Of a stretch of DNA of 64,000 bases, positions 42,936 through 52,091 are shown piece after piece; position 1 is the stretch's first letter, and the number at the start of each line of letters is the position of its first letter. The position numbers and the translations under genes are program-made. Under the pieces are notes generated by a model. That model was not told the DNA's origin. It worked only from the letters and a program-made list of their open reading frames with translations, and did not search any database. The stretch is from Mycobacterium sp. E2733 (GTDB lineage: Bacteria; Actinomycetota; Actinomycetes; Mycobacteriales; Mycobacteriaceae), in assembly GCF_001667585.1 (NCBI RefSeq), contig NZ_LZJZ01000122.1, positions 62,001 to 126,000 of the forward strand, read 5' to 3'.

Positions 42936-44036
42936 TCAATCCGAGCCCAACCCGGGCAGGTCTATCAATTCGGCCAGCCGCACGCGGTGACGGTAGGCGG
43001 TGCCGAAGATCAACTGGTCGCTCTTGGATCGCTTGAGGTAGAGGTGCGCGGGATACTCCCACGTCATGCCGATGCCGCCGTGCAGCTGTACGCACTCCTC
43101 GGCCGCGTGCACGGCGACGCCGCTGCAATACGCCTGGGCGATGGCCGCCGCGATGGCCGCGTCTTCGTCGCCGCGGGCGCACGTGTCGGCGGCGTAGCGG
43201 GCCGCCGCCGTCGCGGCGCTGACCTCGAACCACAGATCGGCCAACCGGTGTTTGATCGCCTGGTACGAGCCGATCGCGCGGCCGAACTGCTTGCGCTGCT
43301 TGGCATAGTCCAGCGTGGTCTGGAAACACCACTGGGCGATCCCGAGCTGTTCGGACGCGAGCAGGGCCGCGCCCGTCCGCAGCGCCTCGGTGACCGGCCC
43401 GTCGGCCGGCCCGATAGGTGACGACGCAGCTGATGAAAAGCGCACATTTGCAAGGGGTCTCGTCATATCCAGCGCCAGAAGTGGCGACACCTCCACACCC
43501 GCCGCGGTGCGCGATACGACGTGCAGCTCGCGCCCGTCGGGACCGGCGACCGGCACCACCAGCACGTCGGCCTGGGCGGCACCGGCGACGCTGGTGACCG
43601 CTCCGCTCAGCCCGTCTGCGCCGCCCGTCACCGCCCCGACCGGATCGTCGGGCGCGGTCGAGAGCGGCACTGCCAGCGCCGCGGTCAGCTCGCCCCGGGC
43701 CAGCGCGGACACCGTTTCGGTGTCGCCGGCACGCAGCAGCGCAACGGTGGCCAGCACCGCGCTGGACAGGAACGGCACCGGCGCGACGGCCCGGCCGATC
43801 TCCTCCATGACGACCGCGGCCTCGCGGGCACCCGCGCCAGCGCCGCCAAGGGACTCCGGGACCAGCAGGCCCGCCACCCCGAGCTCGGCGGCCAGCGTCC
43901 GCCAGACGCCGGAGAAGCCTTGCGGTTCGGGATCATAGGCGCGAGCCACCGACTCGGGCGGGCAGCGGTCGGCGAACAGGTGCCGGACGCTGTCGCGCAG
44001 CGCCTCCTCGGTGTCCGAGTAGAGCAGGTCACTCAC
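42936..44036 (-). CDS. acyl-CoA dehydrogenase, short member of FadE pair
   Basis: A 366-residue acyl-CoA dehydrogenase-like protein. Features include LLVPESLGGAGAGAREAAVVMEEIGRA, KQRKQFGRAIGSYQAIKHRLADLWFE and HGGIGMTWEYPAHLYLKRSK. It is the divergent partner type found as alpha/beta pairs in actinobacterial (for example steroid) degradation, where two different FadE proteins form an alpha2beta2 complex. Its start overlaps the preceding fadE stop by 4 bp (ATGA), supporting such a complex. Substrate unknown. Confidence 0.86.
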   Translation of the reverse strand: MSDLLYSDTEEALRDSVRHLFADRCPPESVARAYDPEPQGFSGVWRTLAAELGVAGLLVPESLGGAGAGAREAAVVMEEIGRAVAPVPFLSSAVLATVALLRAGDTETVSALARGELTAALAVPLSTAPDDPVGAVTGGADGLSGAVTSVAGAAQADVLVVPVAGPDGRELHVVSRTAAGVEVSPLLALDMTRPLANVRFSSAASSPIGPADGPVTEALRTGAALLASEQLGIAQWCFQTTLDYAKQRKQFGRAIGSYQAIKHRLADLWFEVSAATAAARYAADTCARGDEDAAIAAAIAQAYCSGVAVHAAEECVQLHGGIGMTWEYPAHLYLKRSKSDQLIFGTAYRHRVRLAELIDLPGLGSD

Positions 44037-45226
44037 CGGTCCAGATCCTTCCAGGCGACGTCCTTGTCGACGCGATGCTCACCCGGCAGACCGAGAATGC
44101 GCTCGGAAATGGTGTTGCGCAGAATCTCCGAGGTGCCGCCCTCGATCGAGTTGCCGCGAGCCCGCAGATAGCGGTATCCGGGCTCGCGCCCGACCAGATC
44201 GACGACTTCGGTCCTGCGCATGGTCCAGTCGTCGTACTGCAGTCCCGCCTCGGCGTGCAGTTCGATGTCGAAGCCCGAAATTGCTTGCGCCAGTTTGGCG
44301 AAGGCTACCTTCATGCCGGCGCCTTCCGGTCCGGGCTGACCCGCCTGCGCCTGCTGCCGCAGCCGCTCGCCGGCCAGACGAAGGACTTCCGCGTCCACCC
44401 AGAGCTTCATCAGCTCGTCGTGCATCGCGGGATTGCGCAGCCCGGGCTCCTCCCGCCATGCCTTGGTGACCTTCCCGATGATCCCGCCCTCCCGCGGCGT
44501 TCCGGCCCGGGTACCGATGGCGACGCGCTCGTTGTTGAGCGTGGTGGTCGCGACCCGCCAGCCGCCGCCGACCGGGCCGAGCCGGTTCGCGTCGGGCACT
44601 CGCACGTCGGTGAGGAACACCTCGTTGAACTCCGCCTCGCCGGTGATCTGGCGCAGCGGGCGCACCTCGACGCCGGGCTGCGTCATGTCGCATAGGAAGT
44701 ACGTCAGGCCGAAGTGTTTGGGCACCGTGGGGTCGGTGCGGGCGACCAGGATGGCCATCTGCGCGTGCTGCGCCATCGACGTCCACACCTTCTGCCCGTT
44801 GACAATCCAGTCGTCACCGTCGCGGACCGCGCGGGTGGCCAGCCCGGCCAGGTCCGAACCCGCGCCTGGTTCGCTGAACAACTGGCAATACACTTGCTCA
44901 CCGGTGAACAAGGGGCGCAGGAACTTTCGTTTCTGCTCGTCGGTCCCGAAGGCCGCGATGGTGGGCGCCGCCATCCCCATCCCGATGAAGTTCTTAACGG
45001 TGCCGCCCACCGGCGCGCCCGCGGCCGCCAGCTGGGCGTTGACGATTTCCTGGGCCTTGCGCGGCAGGTCCAGGCCGCCGAAGCCGTGCGGCAGGTGCAC
45101 CCAGGCCAGGCCCGCGTCGTATTGCGCCCCAAGGAATTCGCGCGGGTCGCTGGTGGCCGGGTCATGCTCGTCCAGCAGCGCCTGCACCCGCGCCTTCAGG
45201 TCCGTCGCCAGGTCTTCAGCACTCAT
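44033..45226 (-). CDS. acyl-CoA dehydrogenase, long member of FadE pair
   Basis: A 397-residue acyl-CoA dehydrogenase. FAD- and substrate-contact motifs are CQLFSEPGAGSDLAGLATRA and WIVNGQKVWTSMAQHAQM, and the C-terminus has RGNSIEGGTSEILRNTISERILGLP. The ATG at 45226 (MSAEDLATDLKARV) is fixed by the SDR stop only 2 bp upstream; the frame is open far beyond but overlaps the SDR. With the next fadE it forms a probable heteromeric dehydrogenase. Confidence 0.9.
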   Translation of the reverse strand: MSAEDLATDLKARVQALLDEHDPATSDPREFLGAQYDAGLAWVHLPHGFGGLDLPRKAQEIVNAQLAAAGAPVGGTVKNFIGMGMAAPTIAAFGTDEQKRKFLRPLFTGEQVYCQLFSEPGAGSDLAGLATRAVRDGDDWIVNGQKVWTSMAQHAQMAILVARTDPTVPKHFGLTYFLCDMTQPGVEVRPLRQITGEAEFNEVFLTDVRVPDANRLGPVGGGWRVATTTLNNERVAIGTRAGTPREGGIIGKVTKAWREEPGLRNPAMHDELMKLWVDAEVLRLAGERLRQQAQAGQPGPEGAGMKVAFAKLAQAISGFDIELHAEAGLQYDDWTMRRTEVVDLVGREPGYRYLRARGNSIEGGTSEILRNTISERILGLPGEHRVDKDVAWKDLDR

Positions 45227-45228
45227 GG

Positions 45229-46005
45229 CTAGCCCTGCGGCCGAGCCTGAAAGCCCTGTGCGGCACCGAGCAGCAGGCCGCCGTCGATCACCATCGTCTC
45301 GCCGGTGATCCAGCTCGCGGCGTCGGAGACCAGGAAGGCCACGGCGGCGGCCACGTCGATGGGCTCGCCGATGCGCCCCAGCGCGATCGAGGATGCGAGT
45401 GGATTCTCGTTGTCCTTCCACAGCGCCTCGGCCAGCCGGGTGCGCACCACCCCGGGCGCGATCGCGTTGACGCGGACGCGGGGCGACAATTCCAGCGCCA
45501 GCTGCTTGGTGACGTGGATCAGCGCGGCCTTGGTGGCGTTGTACATGCCCATGGCCGGCGATTGGTGCAGGCCGCCGATGGAGGCGGTGTTGACGATCGC
45601 GCCGCCGTGCTCGCCCATCCACGACTTGACGACGAGCGAGGTCCACAGCAGCGGGGCCCAGAGGTTGACGTCGAAGATCTTGGTGAAGCGGGCGTGGTCC
45701 TGGTCGATCAGGGGACCGTACGCCGGGTTGGTGCCCGCGTTGTTGATCAGGATGTCCACGCTGCCGAAACGCTCGCATGTGAGATCCACGCAGCGGCGCG
45801 CCGCCTCCTCGTCGACGGCGTGCGCCCCGACACCCAGGGCGTTGCCGTCCACCTGTGCCGCGGCCTCGTCGGCGGCCTCCTGCTTGCGGGCGGTGAGCAC
45901 CACGTTGGCCCCGGCGGTTGCGAGTTGTTGGGCGATCGCGAGCCCGATCCCGCGCGAGGCGCCCGTGACGATCGCGGTTCGGCCGGTCAGGTCCAGTGAG
46001 GTCAT
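45229..46005 (-). CDS. SDR oxidoreductase (Rv2766c-like)
   Basis: A 258-residue classical short-chain dehydrogenase: VTGASRGIGLA near residue 14, NNAG near 89, Ser in VNTASIGG, YxxxK in MYNATKAALI, and C-terminal GETMVIDGGLLLG. It resembles 3-oxoacyl reductases of beta-oxidation or fatty-acid synthesis. It leads the three-gene unit SDR-fadE-fadE, with gaps of 2 and -4 bp. A palindrome lies just upstream of its start. Confidence 0.88.
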   Translation of the reverse strand: MTSLDLTGRTAIVTGASRGIGLAIAQQLATAGANVVLTARKQEAADEAAAQVDGNALGVGAHAVDEEAARRCVDLTCERFGSVDILINNAGTNPAYGPLIDQDHARFTKIFDVNLWAPLLWTSLVVKSWMGEHGGAIVNTASIGGLHQSPAMGMYNATKAALIHVTKQLALELSPRVRVNAIAPGVVRTRLAEALWKDNENPLASSIALGRIGEPIDVAAAVAFLVSDAASWITGETMVIDGGLLLGAAQGFQARPQG

Positions 46006-46031
46006 CGAGAATGCCTTCCGTCGCGAAAGCC

Positions 46032-46045
46032 AACGGTTTACCGTT
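46032..46045. promoter_or_regulatory. palindrome in divergent promoter
   Basis: AACGGTTTACCGTT has perfect 6-bp arms AACGGT/ACCGTT around TT, in the 88-bp region between the SDR-fadE-fadE unit and the secreted repeat-protein gene. It is a candidate operator for a TetR-like dimer. A TA-rich -10-like stretch (GCTATATGG) is next to it. Confidence 0.5.
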
Positions 46046-46093
46046 CGCTATATGGATGTGTTTACACGTGTGTCTGCGTGGTATGCGAGCCGC

Positions 46094-46441
46094 ATGTCCA
46101 CGAAATTAACCCTCACGAAAAGACTGGTAGTGGGCGGGGCTGCGGCCGCAGCACTCGCGATCGCACCGATCGCCGTAACCGATTACCTCAGCACCGCACC
46201 CGGGCAGTCGGCGGCGCCCACGCATGTGGTGTTCAAGGACGACCCCAGCGGCGGCGGCTGTGACGCCAACGGCAACTGCGGTTCGGGCGGCCAGAACAGC
46301 GGCCCGGGCGGCGGTCCCGGCGGCCAGGGCTGCGTGCCGGGCGTCGGCTGCGGATCCGGCGGGCAAAACGCCGGACCCGGCGGAATTCCGGGCGGCCAGG
46401 GCTGCCTGCCGGGCGTCGGCTGCGGTTCCGGCCACGCCTGA
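46094..46441 (+). CDS. small secreted Cys/Gly-repeat protein
   Basis: A 115-residue protein with an uncleaved or cleaved N-terminal signal (LVVGGAAAAALAIAPIAV, residues 10-27). The mature part is built of repeats of the form G-C-x-P-G-x-G-C-G-S-G with GQN[SA]GPGG linkers, three Cys pairs in all (C-x6-C or C-x5-C spacing). No catalytic motif is visible. The regular Cys pairs suggest disulfides or metal binding; function is unknown. A start 14 codons earlier (46052) is possible. It ends immediately before the convergent carboxylase stop. Confidence 0.7.
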   Translation: MSTKLTLTKRLVVGGAAAAALAIAPIAVTDYLSTAPGQSAAPTHVVFKDDPSGGGCDANGNCGSGGQNSGPGGGPGGQGCVPGVGCGSGGQNAGPGGIPGGQGCLPGVGCGSGHA

Positions 46442-49400
46442 TCAGTTCGATCCTCGCGGCTCTCGGAGCCTGGCGATCCAGGCCCGGGAGTCCGCGGGGT
46501 CGATGACGTCGTCGAGTTCGAAGGTGGTGGCCGCCCGCAGCGCCTTGCCGTGCTCGTAGGCCGCCGCCACCAGCTTGTCGAACAACTCTTGGCGCTTGGC
46601 GGGGTCGCCCTCGGCCGCGAGCTCTTTGCTGAACCCGAGGCGCACGGCGCCCTCGAGTCCCATTCCGCCGATCTCGCCGGTCGGCCAGGCGACGGTGAAC
46701 TGCGGGGCGCGGAAGGAGCCGCCGGCCATCGCCATCGCGCCGAGCCCGTATCCCTTGCGCAGGATGATCATTCCGACGGGCACCGTCAAGCGCGCACCCA
46801 GAACGAACATCCGTCCGAACCGCCGGACCGCCGCCTGGATCTCCGCGTCGGGACCGACCATGAAGCCCGGGGTGTCGCACAGCGAAATCACCGGCAGCCG
46901 AAACGATTCACACAGCGCGAGGAAGTCGCCGGCTTTGTCGGCCGCCTCCGCATCGATGGCTCCACCCAGGTGGTGCGTGCTGTTGGCGATCAGCCCGTAC
47001 GCCGCCCCTTCGACGCGGACCAGGGCGGTGACGATGCCGACGCCGTAGTCGGGGCGCAGTTCCAGCACGGAGCCGGCGTCAACGACGGCCTCGATCGCCC
47101 GGTGCACGTCATAGGCGCGTAACCGGTTCTGCGGCACCACATGCCGGGCCAACCGCGGATCCGGCGCCGCCCAATCATCCACGGGCCCTTGAAAATACGA
47201 CAGATACTGCTTGGCCAGCGAGACGGCGTGCGCCTCGTCGCGGGCGACCAGACTGACCACGCCGTTGCGGCGCTGCACGCCGATCGGCCCGATCGCCTCC
47301 GGCGGGTAGACGCCCAGGCCGCCGCCCTCGATCATGGCCGGCCCGCCCATCCCGATGTTGGCGTCCGGGGTCGCGATGATCACATCGCACACGCCGGCCA
47401 GCGCGGCGTTCCCGGCAAAGCACCGGCCCGAGACGATCGATACCAGCGGCACCCGCCCGCTCAACGCGGCCAGCATTCGGAACGTAGGCACGTCCAGACC
47501 GGCGGCGCCGCCGACGTCGGTGTCACCGGGCCGGCCGCCGCCACCCTCGGCGAACAGCACCACCGGCAGCCGTCTCCGGCCGGCCAGGTCGAACGCGCGG
47601 TCGGTCTTGGCGTGGTTGCGCATGCCTTGGGTGCCCGCCAGCACGGTGTAGTCGTAGGAGACCACGACGGCCTCGGCCGCAGCTCGCCCGAAACGGTCCG
47701 CGCCGATCGTGGCCAGGCCGGCGACCAGGCCGTCGGCCGGCGTGTTGGCGATGAGGTCGTCTTCCGAGCGCCGGCTGCGCTGCGCCGCGATGGCCAGCGC
47801 GCCGTATTCGACGAAGCTGCCAGGGTCGATCAGATCGGCGATGTTCTCCCGCGCGGTGCGACGACCTTGCCTGTGGCGCTTGGCAACCGCGGCCTCGCGT
47901 CCCTCGTCGAGGGTGACCAGATGTCGCCTGCGCACCTCGTCGAGGTCGGCGCGTGGGCGGTCGAGATCCGTTGTGGCCGTGAACGAGTCGCCCTCTGCGC
48001 CGGCGCCGGTGCGGGCGAACACCAGCAGCGGGTCGCCGGTCCCGACGACCTGCCCGGGCGCCACCAGATTGCGCACGGTCCGCAGCGCGTCCGGCGCGGC
48101 GAGCACATGCTGCATTTTCATCGCTTCGAGGACGACGAGCTGGCTGTCCGCCGGGTATTCGGCCCCCTCGGGCACCACCTCGACCACCGTGCCGGCCAGC
48201 TGAGCGCGCAGCACGTCCTCGCCGGGATAGAGCTCCACCGGTGCCGCACGGACGTCGTGCTGGTGCGACGACGCCGCGGCCACGAGCTCGGGCAGCTTCT
48301 CGTCGAGGAAACCGGCGCTCACCCAACCGGATTGAACGGCGGGATCGCTCAACAGCTCCCGGAGGAAGTCGATGTTGGTGCGCACCCCCTCGACGCCGAA
48401 CTCTGCGAGCGCGGTCCGGGTCTTCCGCAACGCCGCCTGCGGCGACGACCCGTGCACGTGGGCGACGACCTTCGCCAGCAGTGAGTCGTATTGCGGATTG
48501 ACCACCAGGCCGGTCCGGCCATAGGTATCGACGCGGATCCCCGGCCCGCTCGGCGGCGAGAACGCGGTGAGGGTTCCGGCCGCGGGCACGACGGAGAGGT
48601 CGGGGGCGAAGGTCTCCATGTTGACCCGGGCCTGGATCGCGATGCCGCGATGCGCGGCGGGCTCGCCCATGATTTCGTTGCCGTCGGAGGCGATCCCGGC
48701 CGGCAGCCCGAGCTGGTAGTAGGACGCGCCCGCGGCGATGGACAGCTGCAGGGCAACCAGGTCGAACCCGGTCGTCTCCTCGGTGACCGTGTGCTCCACT
48801 TGTATTCTCGGGTTGACTTCGAGGAACACGAATTCCTCGCCGGCGAACAGGAATTCGACAGTGGCCAGCCCGCGCAGTGCGACTCGCGCGCACAGCCGGA
48901 CCGCGGCCCGGTGCAAGTCGTGCCGTAACGCGTCGGAAAGCCCTTGGGCGGGTGCGATTTCGACGAGCTTCTGGTAGCGCCGCTGGATGCTGCAGTCGCG
49001 GTCGCCCAGCGCGAGCGCGCGGGTTTGGTGTCCCGCCGGCGCGGCGACGACCTGGACCTCGAGGTGACGCGCGCCCTCGAGCAGCGCCTCGGCGAACAGC
49101 GCGGGATCGCCGAAGCCCAATTGCGCCTCCGCGGCGCAGTGTTGGTAGGCGCTGCCGATCTGGTCGGCGCTGCGCACGGCGCGCATGCCCCGCCCACCCC
49201 CGCCGGCGAGCGCCTTGATCATGATGGCGCCGCCTTGGGCCTCGAAGAACGCCTCGATGTCCGCGAGGCTGCTCGGACCGTCGGTCGCGGGCAAGACCGG
49301 CACCCCGGCGGCAACGGCGGCGGCGCGGGCGGCGGACTTGTTGCCCACCAGCTCGACCGCGTCGGCGTCCGGTCCCACGAACGCGTAGCCGGCGCCGGTG

Positions 49401-49681
49401 CAGGCGCGGGCGAATTCGGCGTTCTCACTGAGGAATCCGTAACCGGGGTGGATCAGCTGGGTGCCGGAATTCTTGGCTGCGGCCAGCATGGCGGGCTGGT
49501 CCAGGTAGGCCCGCGGCCCGGCGCCGGGAAGACCGATCGCTTCGTCCGCGGCATGCACATGCGGGCTTTCGGCATCGTCTTCGGCGTAGACCGCGATCGT
49601 TCGCATGCCCAATTCGACTGCCGTGCGGATGATTCGGAGCGCGATCTCGCCGCGATTGGCCACCAGCACGGTCGCGCTCAT
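46442..49681 (-). CDS. single-chain long-chain acyl-CoA carboxylase (LCC)
   Basis: A 1079-residue biotin-dependent carboxylase with all parts in one chain. The biotin carboxylase domain is residues 1-450, with ATP loop ALAGGGGRGMRAV near 158-170 and EVNPRIQVEHTVTEE at 288-302. A linking region follows, then the biotin carrier (biotinyl-Lys522 in VLEAMKMQHV). The carboxyltransferase is about 590-1070, with GRCFAGNAALAG and CDTPGFMVGPD. M. avium subsp. paratuberculosis LCC has this BC-BCCP-CT order and carboxylates long-chain acyl-CoAs; the same is inferred here. The start at 49681 overlaps the fadD stop in an ATGA. Confidence 0.92.
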   Translation of the reverse strand: MSATVLVANRGEIALRIIRTAVELGMRTIAVYAEDDAESPHVHAADEAIGLPGAGPRAYLDQPAMLAAAKNSGTQLIHPGYGFLSENAEFARACTGAGYAFVGPDADAVELVGNKSAARAAAVAAGVPVLPATDGPSSLADIEAFFEAQGGAIMIKALAGGGGRGMRAVRSADQIGSAYQHCAAEAQLGFGDPALFAEALLEGARHLEVQVVAAPAGHQTRALALGDRDCSIQRRYQKLVEIAPAQGLSDALRHDLHRAAVRLCARVALRGLATVEFLFAGEEFVFLEVNPRIQVEHTVTEETTGFDLVALQLSIAAGASYYQLGLPAGIASDGNEIMGEPAAHRGIAIQARVNMETFAPDLSVVPAAGTLTAFSPPSGPGIRVDTYGRTGLVVNPQYDSLLAKVVAHVHGSSPQAALRKTRTALAEFGVEGVRTNIDFLRELLSDPAVQSGWVSAGFLDEKLPELVAAASSHQHDVRAAPVELYPGEDVLRAQLAGTVVEVVPEGAEYPADSQLVVLEAMKMQHVLAAPDALRTVRNLVAPGQVVGTGDPLLVFARTGAGAEGDSFTATTDLDRPRADLDEVRRRHLVTLDEGREAAVAKRHRQGRRTARENIADLIDPGSFVEYGALAIAAQRSRRSEDDLIANTPADGLVAGLATIGADRFGRAAAEAVVVSYDYTVLAGTQGMRNHAKTDRAFDLAGRRRLPVVLFAEGGGGRPGDTDVGGAAGLDVPTFRMLAALSGRVPLVSIVSGRCFAGNAALAGVCDVIIATPDANIGMGGPAMIEGGGLGVYPPEAIGPIGVQRRNGVVSLVARDEAHAVSLAKQYLSYFQGPVDDWAAPDPRLARHVVPQNRLRAYDVHRAIEAVVDAGSVLELRPDYGVGIVTALVRVEGAAYGLIANSTHHLGGAIDAEAADKAGDFLALCESFRLPVISLCDTPGFMVGPDAEIQAAVRRFGRMFVLGARLTVPVGMIILRKGYGLGAMAMAGGSFRAPQFTVAWPTGEIGGMGLEGAVRLGFSKELAAEGDPAKRQELFDKLVAAAYEHGKALRAATTFELDDVIDPADSRAWIARLREPRGSN

Positions 49682-51213
49682 CGCAGCGGCTCTCCCCACA
49701 CCACCTGCTCACGGAGTTTGCCCTTGAGCAGCTTGCCGCCGGCGTTGCGCGGCAGCGCGCTGTCGACCACCGTGACGTACTGCGGCACCTTGAAGTCGGC
49801 GAGCTGCTCGCGGCAGTGGTCGAGCACCGCCGGTACGTCGACCTCGTCCGCGCCGCCGAACAACACCGCGCCCACCTTCTCGCCCATGACGTCATCGGGA
49901 ACCGCCAACACGCAGGCGTCCTGAACGTGGGGCGCCGCCAGCAGGACGGCTTCCACCTCGACGCTGGAGACGTTCTCGCCGCCGCGGTTGATGATGTCCT
50001 TGAGCCGGTCGACGATGTGCACCCGGCCCGCGTCGCCGACCCACACCACATCGCCGGTGTGCAGCCAGCCGTCCACGATGGTGGCCGCGGTCGCTTCCGG
50101 CCGGTTCCAGTACCCGGCGGTCACGTTGGCGCCGCGCACCACCAACTCACCGACGCCCGGCTCGTCGCCGCTGAACGGAATCAGGCCGAGGTCGACGGAC
50201 GGGACCGCGTAGCCGACCGAGTCGGCGTGCTCGACGGCATCCCGGCTCGGCAGCACCGTCATCAGCGACGCCGACTCGGTCATGCCGTAGCCGTTGAACA
50301 CCGTGGCTTGGGGGAAGGCGTTCTGTACCGCTCGCACCAACGACGGTGCGATCGGGGCGCCCCCGTAACCGACCCAGCGGACGCTGGAGACGTCGGCGTC
50401 GGGAAATGCCCTCTGCCGCAACATCAATGCGTAGACCGCGGGGACGGTGACCATGACGGAGATGCGCTCGGCCGTCAGCGTGATGATCAACCCGTCCAAG
50501 TCGAGGGCGGGCATGATCACCGCGGCACCGCCCAGTCGGGCGGCGACCAGAAGCTGTGTGTTGCAACCGGTCACGTGGAAGAGCGGCACCGAGATGAGCG
50601 TGCGCATCGCCTCGCCCAGGTCGCGCGGCTGGTCCAGGCAGCGAATCGCGTTCTCGGTGTTGGTGAGGAAGGCCTCGTGCGTGGTGGGCACCCCCTTGGG
50701 GTGGCCGGTGGTGCCCGAAGTGTAGAACAACGCGGCCACGTCCGCGGGGCCGAGTTGCTCCATCACGTACGGCTGGCCGTCCGGCAGCGGGGTCTCCGCC
50801 GCCAGGTCGACCGTCGCCCCGGAATCGGCCAGGACGAATTCGACTTCCGGTTGCGCCGAGCGCGTATTGACCGCCACCGCAACGCCACCCGCCATCACGG
50901 TGCCCCAGAACGCCAGCACCCAGTCGATGCCGGCGGGGTAACGCACCGCGACGCGGTCACCGGTCCGCAGCCCCGCCTCGCGCAGCCCACCGGCGGCGCG
51001 CGCCGCACGGTCCCACAGCTGGCGGTAGGTCAACCGACCGGCACCGAGTTCGACCAGCGCCTCGCTGTCCGGGCGCCGATCGACCTGTTCGGCGAGCATG
51101 TCCAGCAATGTGGCGGGGAGATCGTCGTAGTGCGGAACGCCGTCGGCATCGCGGGTCACGCCGACCGTGGGGAACGGGTTGTGACTGCGGGGAATTTCGA
51201 TCACTGGAGGCAT
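49678..51213 (-). CDS. acyl-CoA synthetase (FadD-type AMP ligase)
   Basis: A 511-residue ANL-superfamily ligase activating a carboxylic acid to its CoA thioester. The P-loop is LFYTSGTTGHPKG (about residues 164-176). The adenine motif is FNGYGMTES, then TGDVVWVGDAGRVHIVDRLKD, and the catalytic Lys region is RNAGGKLLKGKLRE. It is upstream of LCC with a 4-bp overlap, so it probably supplies the acyl-CoA that LCC carboxylates. Divergent from the thioesterase across 39 bp. Confidence 0.9.
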   Translation of the reverse strand: MPPVIEIPRSHNPFPTVGVTRDADGVPHYDDLPATLLDMLAEQVDRRPDSEALVELGAGRLTYRQLWDRAARAAGGLREAGLRTGDRVAVRYPAGIDWVLAFWGTVMAGGVAVAVNTRSAQPEVEFVLADSGATVDLAAETPLPDGQPYVMEQLGPADVAALFYTSGTTGHPKGVPTTHEAFLTNTENAIRCLDQPRDLGEAMRTLISVPLFHVTGCNTQLLVAARLGGAAVIMPALDLDGLIITLTAERISVMVTVPAVYALMLRQRAFPDADVSSVRWVGYGGAPIAPSLVRAVQNAFPQATVFNGYGMTESASLMTVLPSRDAVEHADSVGYAVPSVDLGLIPFSGDEPGVGELVVRGANVTAGYWNRPEATAATIVDGWLHTGDVVWVGDAGRVHIVDRLKDIINRGGENVSSVEVEAVLLAAPHVQDACVLAVPDDVMGEKVGAVLFGGADEVDVPAVLDHCREQLADFKVPQYVTVVDSALPRNAGGKLLKGKLREQVVWGEPLR

Positions 51214-51238
51214 GCCCGGTCCTTACTATCGGCGTGTC

Positions 51239-51250
51239 CTATCGTGATAG
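51239..51250. promoter_or_regulatory. CTATC/GATAG palindrome between fadD and thioesterase
   Basis: CTATCGTGATAG has 5-bp arms around GT. It lies in the short divergent region, 2 bp before the thioesterase GTG, with a further CTATCG at 51227-51232. It could bind a repressor acting on both directions. Evidence is only the symmetry and position. Confidence 0.35.
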
Positions 51251-51252
51251 CG

Positions 51253-52086
51253 GTGACGATCGACGATTCCGCCATCATGCCCGAGGCGTTCTTCACTGTC
51301 GACGGTGACTCCTACCTGCCGGGCGCGATGACCCGCGGCCCGTGGGGCGCCGCGATGGGCGGTCAGATCGTCGGCGGCCTGTTGGCCTGGGGCATAGAGC
51401 AATCCGGCATCGAACCTGACCTCCAGCCGGCCCGCATCACGGTCGACCTGCTGCGCCCGGTGTCGCTCGAACCAGTGCAGATTCGGACCTCGGTGCAGCG
51501 GGAAGGCCGGCGGATCAAGCTCGTCGACGGCGCGATGGTGCAGAACGGAAACACGGTCGCGCGGGCCAGCGCGCTGTTCCTGCGCCGCGGGGATCATCCC
51601 GAGGGGGAGGTGTGGTCTGCGCCCCTGGAAATGCCGACGCTGCCGGCAAATTCCGAGGGCTTTCCCACGGATATGCCGTTTCTGATCTGGGGGTACGGAG
51701 CCACCGCCGCGGGCAGCCCGGGCATCGCGGCCGGCGAGTGGGAACAGTCCCATTCCCAGAAGTTCGCCTGGACGCGGATCTTTCGCCCGATGGTGCAGGG
51801 CCACCCGCTGACCCCGTTCACCCGCCTGGCGTTCGTCGGTGACATCACGAGTTCGCTGACCCATTGGGGCACAGGCGGATTGCGATACATCAACGCCGAC
51901 TACACCGTCACCGCGAGCCGTTTGCCCGACGGTGACTACCTGGGGCTGGCCGCGCAGAGCCACTACGCCTCGGCCGGGGTGGCCACCGGGGCCGCCACCC
52001 TGTTCGACCGGCACGGGCCGATCGGCACCAGCTCGGCCCTGGCCCTGGCCCAGCCGGCCGAGGCGTTCAAGCCGACTCACGCCTAG
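51253..52086 (+). CDS. acyl-CoA thioesterase (double hotdog)
   Basis: A 277-residue TesB-like thioesterase with two hotdog folds. Visible features are AFFTVDGDSYLPGAMTRGPWG, a hydrophobic helix motif MGGQIVGGLLAWGIE and, in the second half, PMVQGHPLTPFTRLAFVGD with YINADYTV. It would hydrolyse acyl-CoA to free acid. Start GTG 51253 is chosen; ATG 51277 and GTG 51244 are in frame. Divergent from the fadD-LCC unit, so activation and hydrolysis of acyl-CoA are encoded back to back. Confidence 0.85.
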   Translation: MTIDDSAIMPEAFFTVDGDSYLPGAMTRGPWGAAMGGQIVGGLLAWGIEQSGIEPDLQPARITVDLLRPVSLEPVQIRTSVQREGRRIKLVDGAMVQNGNTVARASALFLRRGDHPEGEVWSAPLEMPTLPANSEGFPTDMPFLIWGYGATAAGSPGIAAGEWEQSHSQKFAWTRIFRPMVQGHPLTPFTRLAFVGDITSSLTHWGTGGLRYINADYTVTASRLPDGDYLGLAAQSHYASAGVATGAATLFDRHGPIGTSSALALAQPAEAFKPTHA

Positions 52087-52091
52087 CCGGC

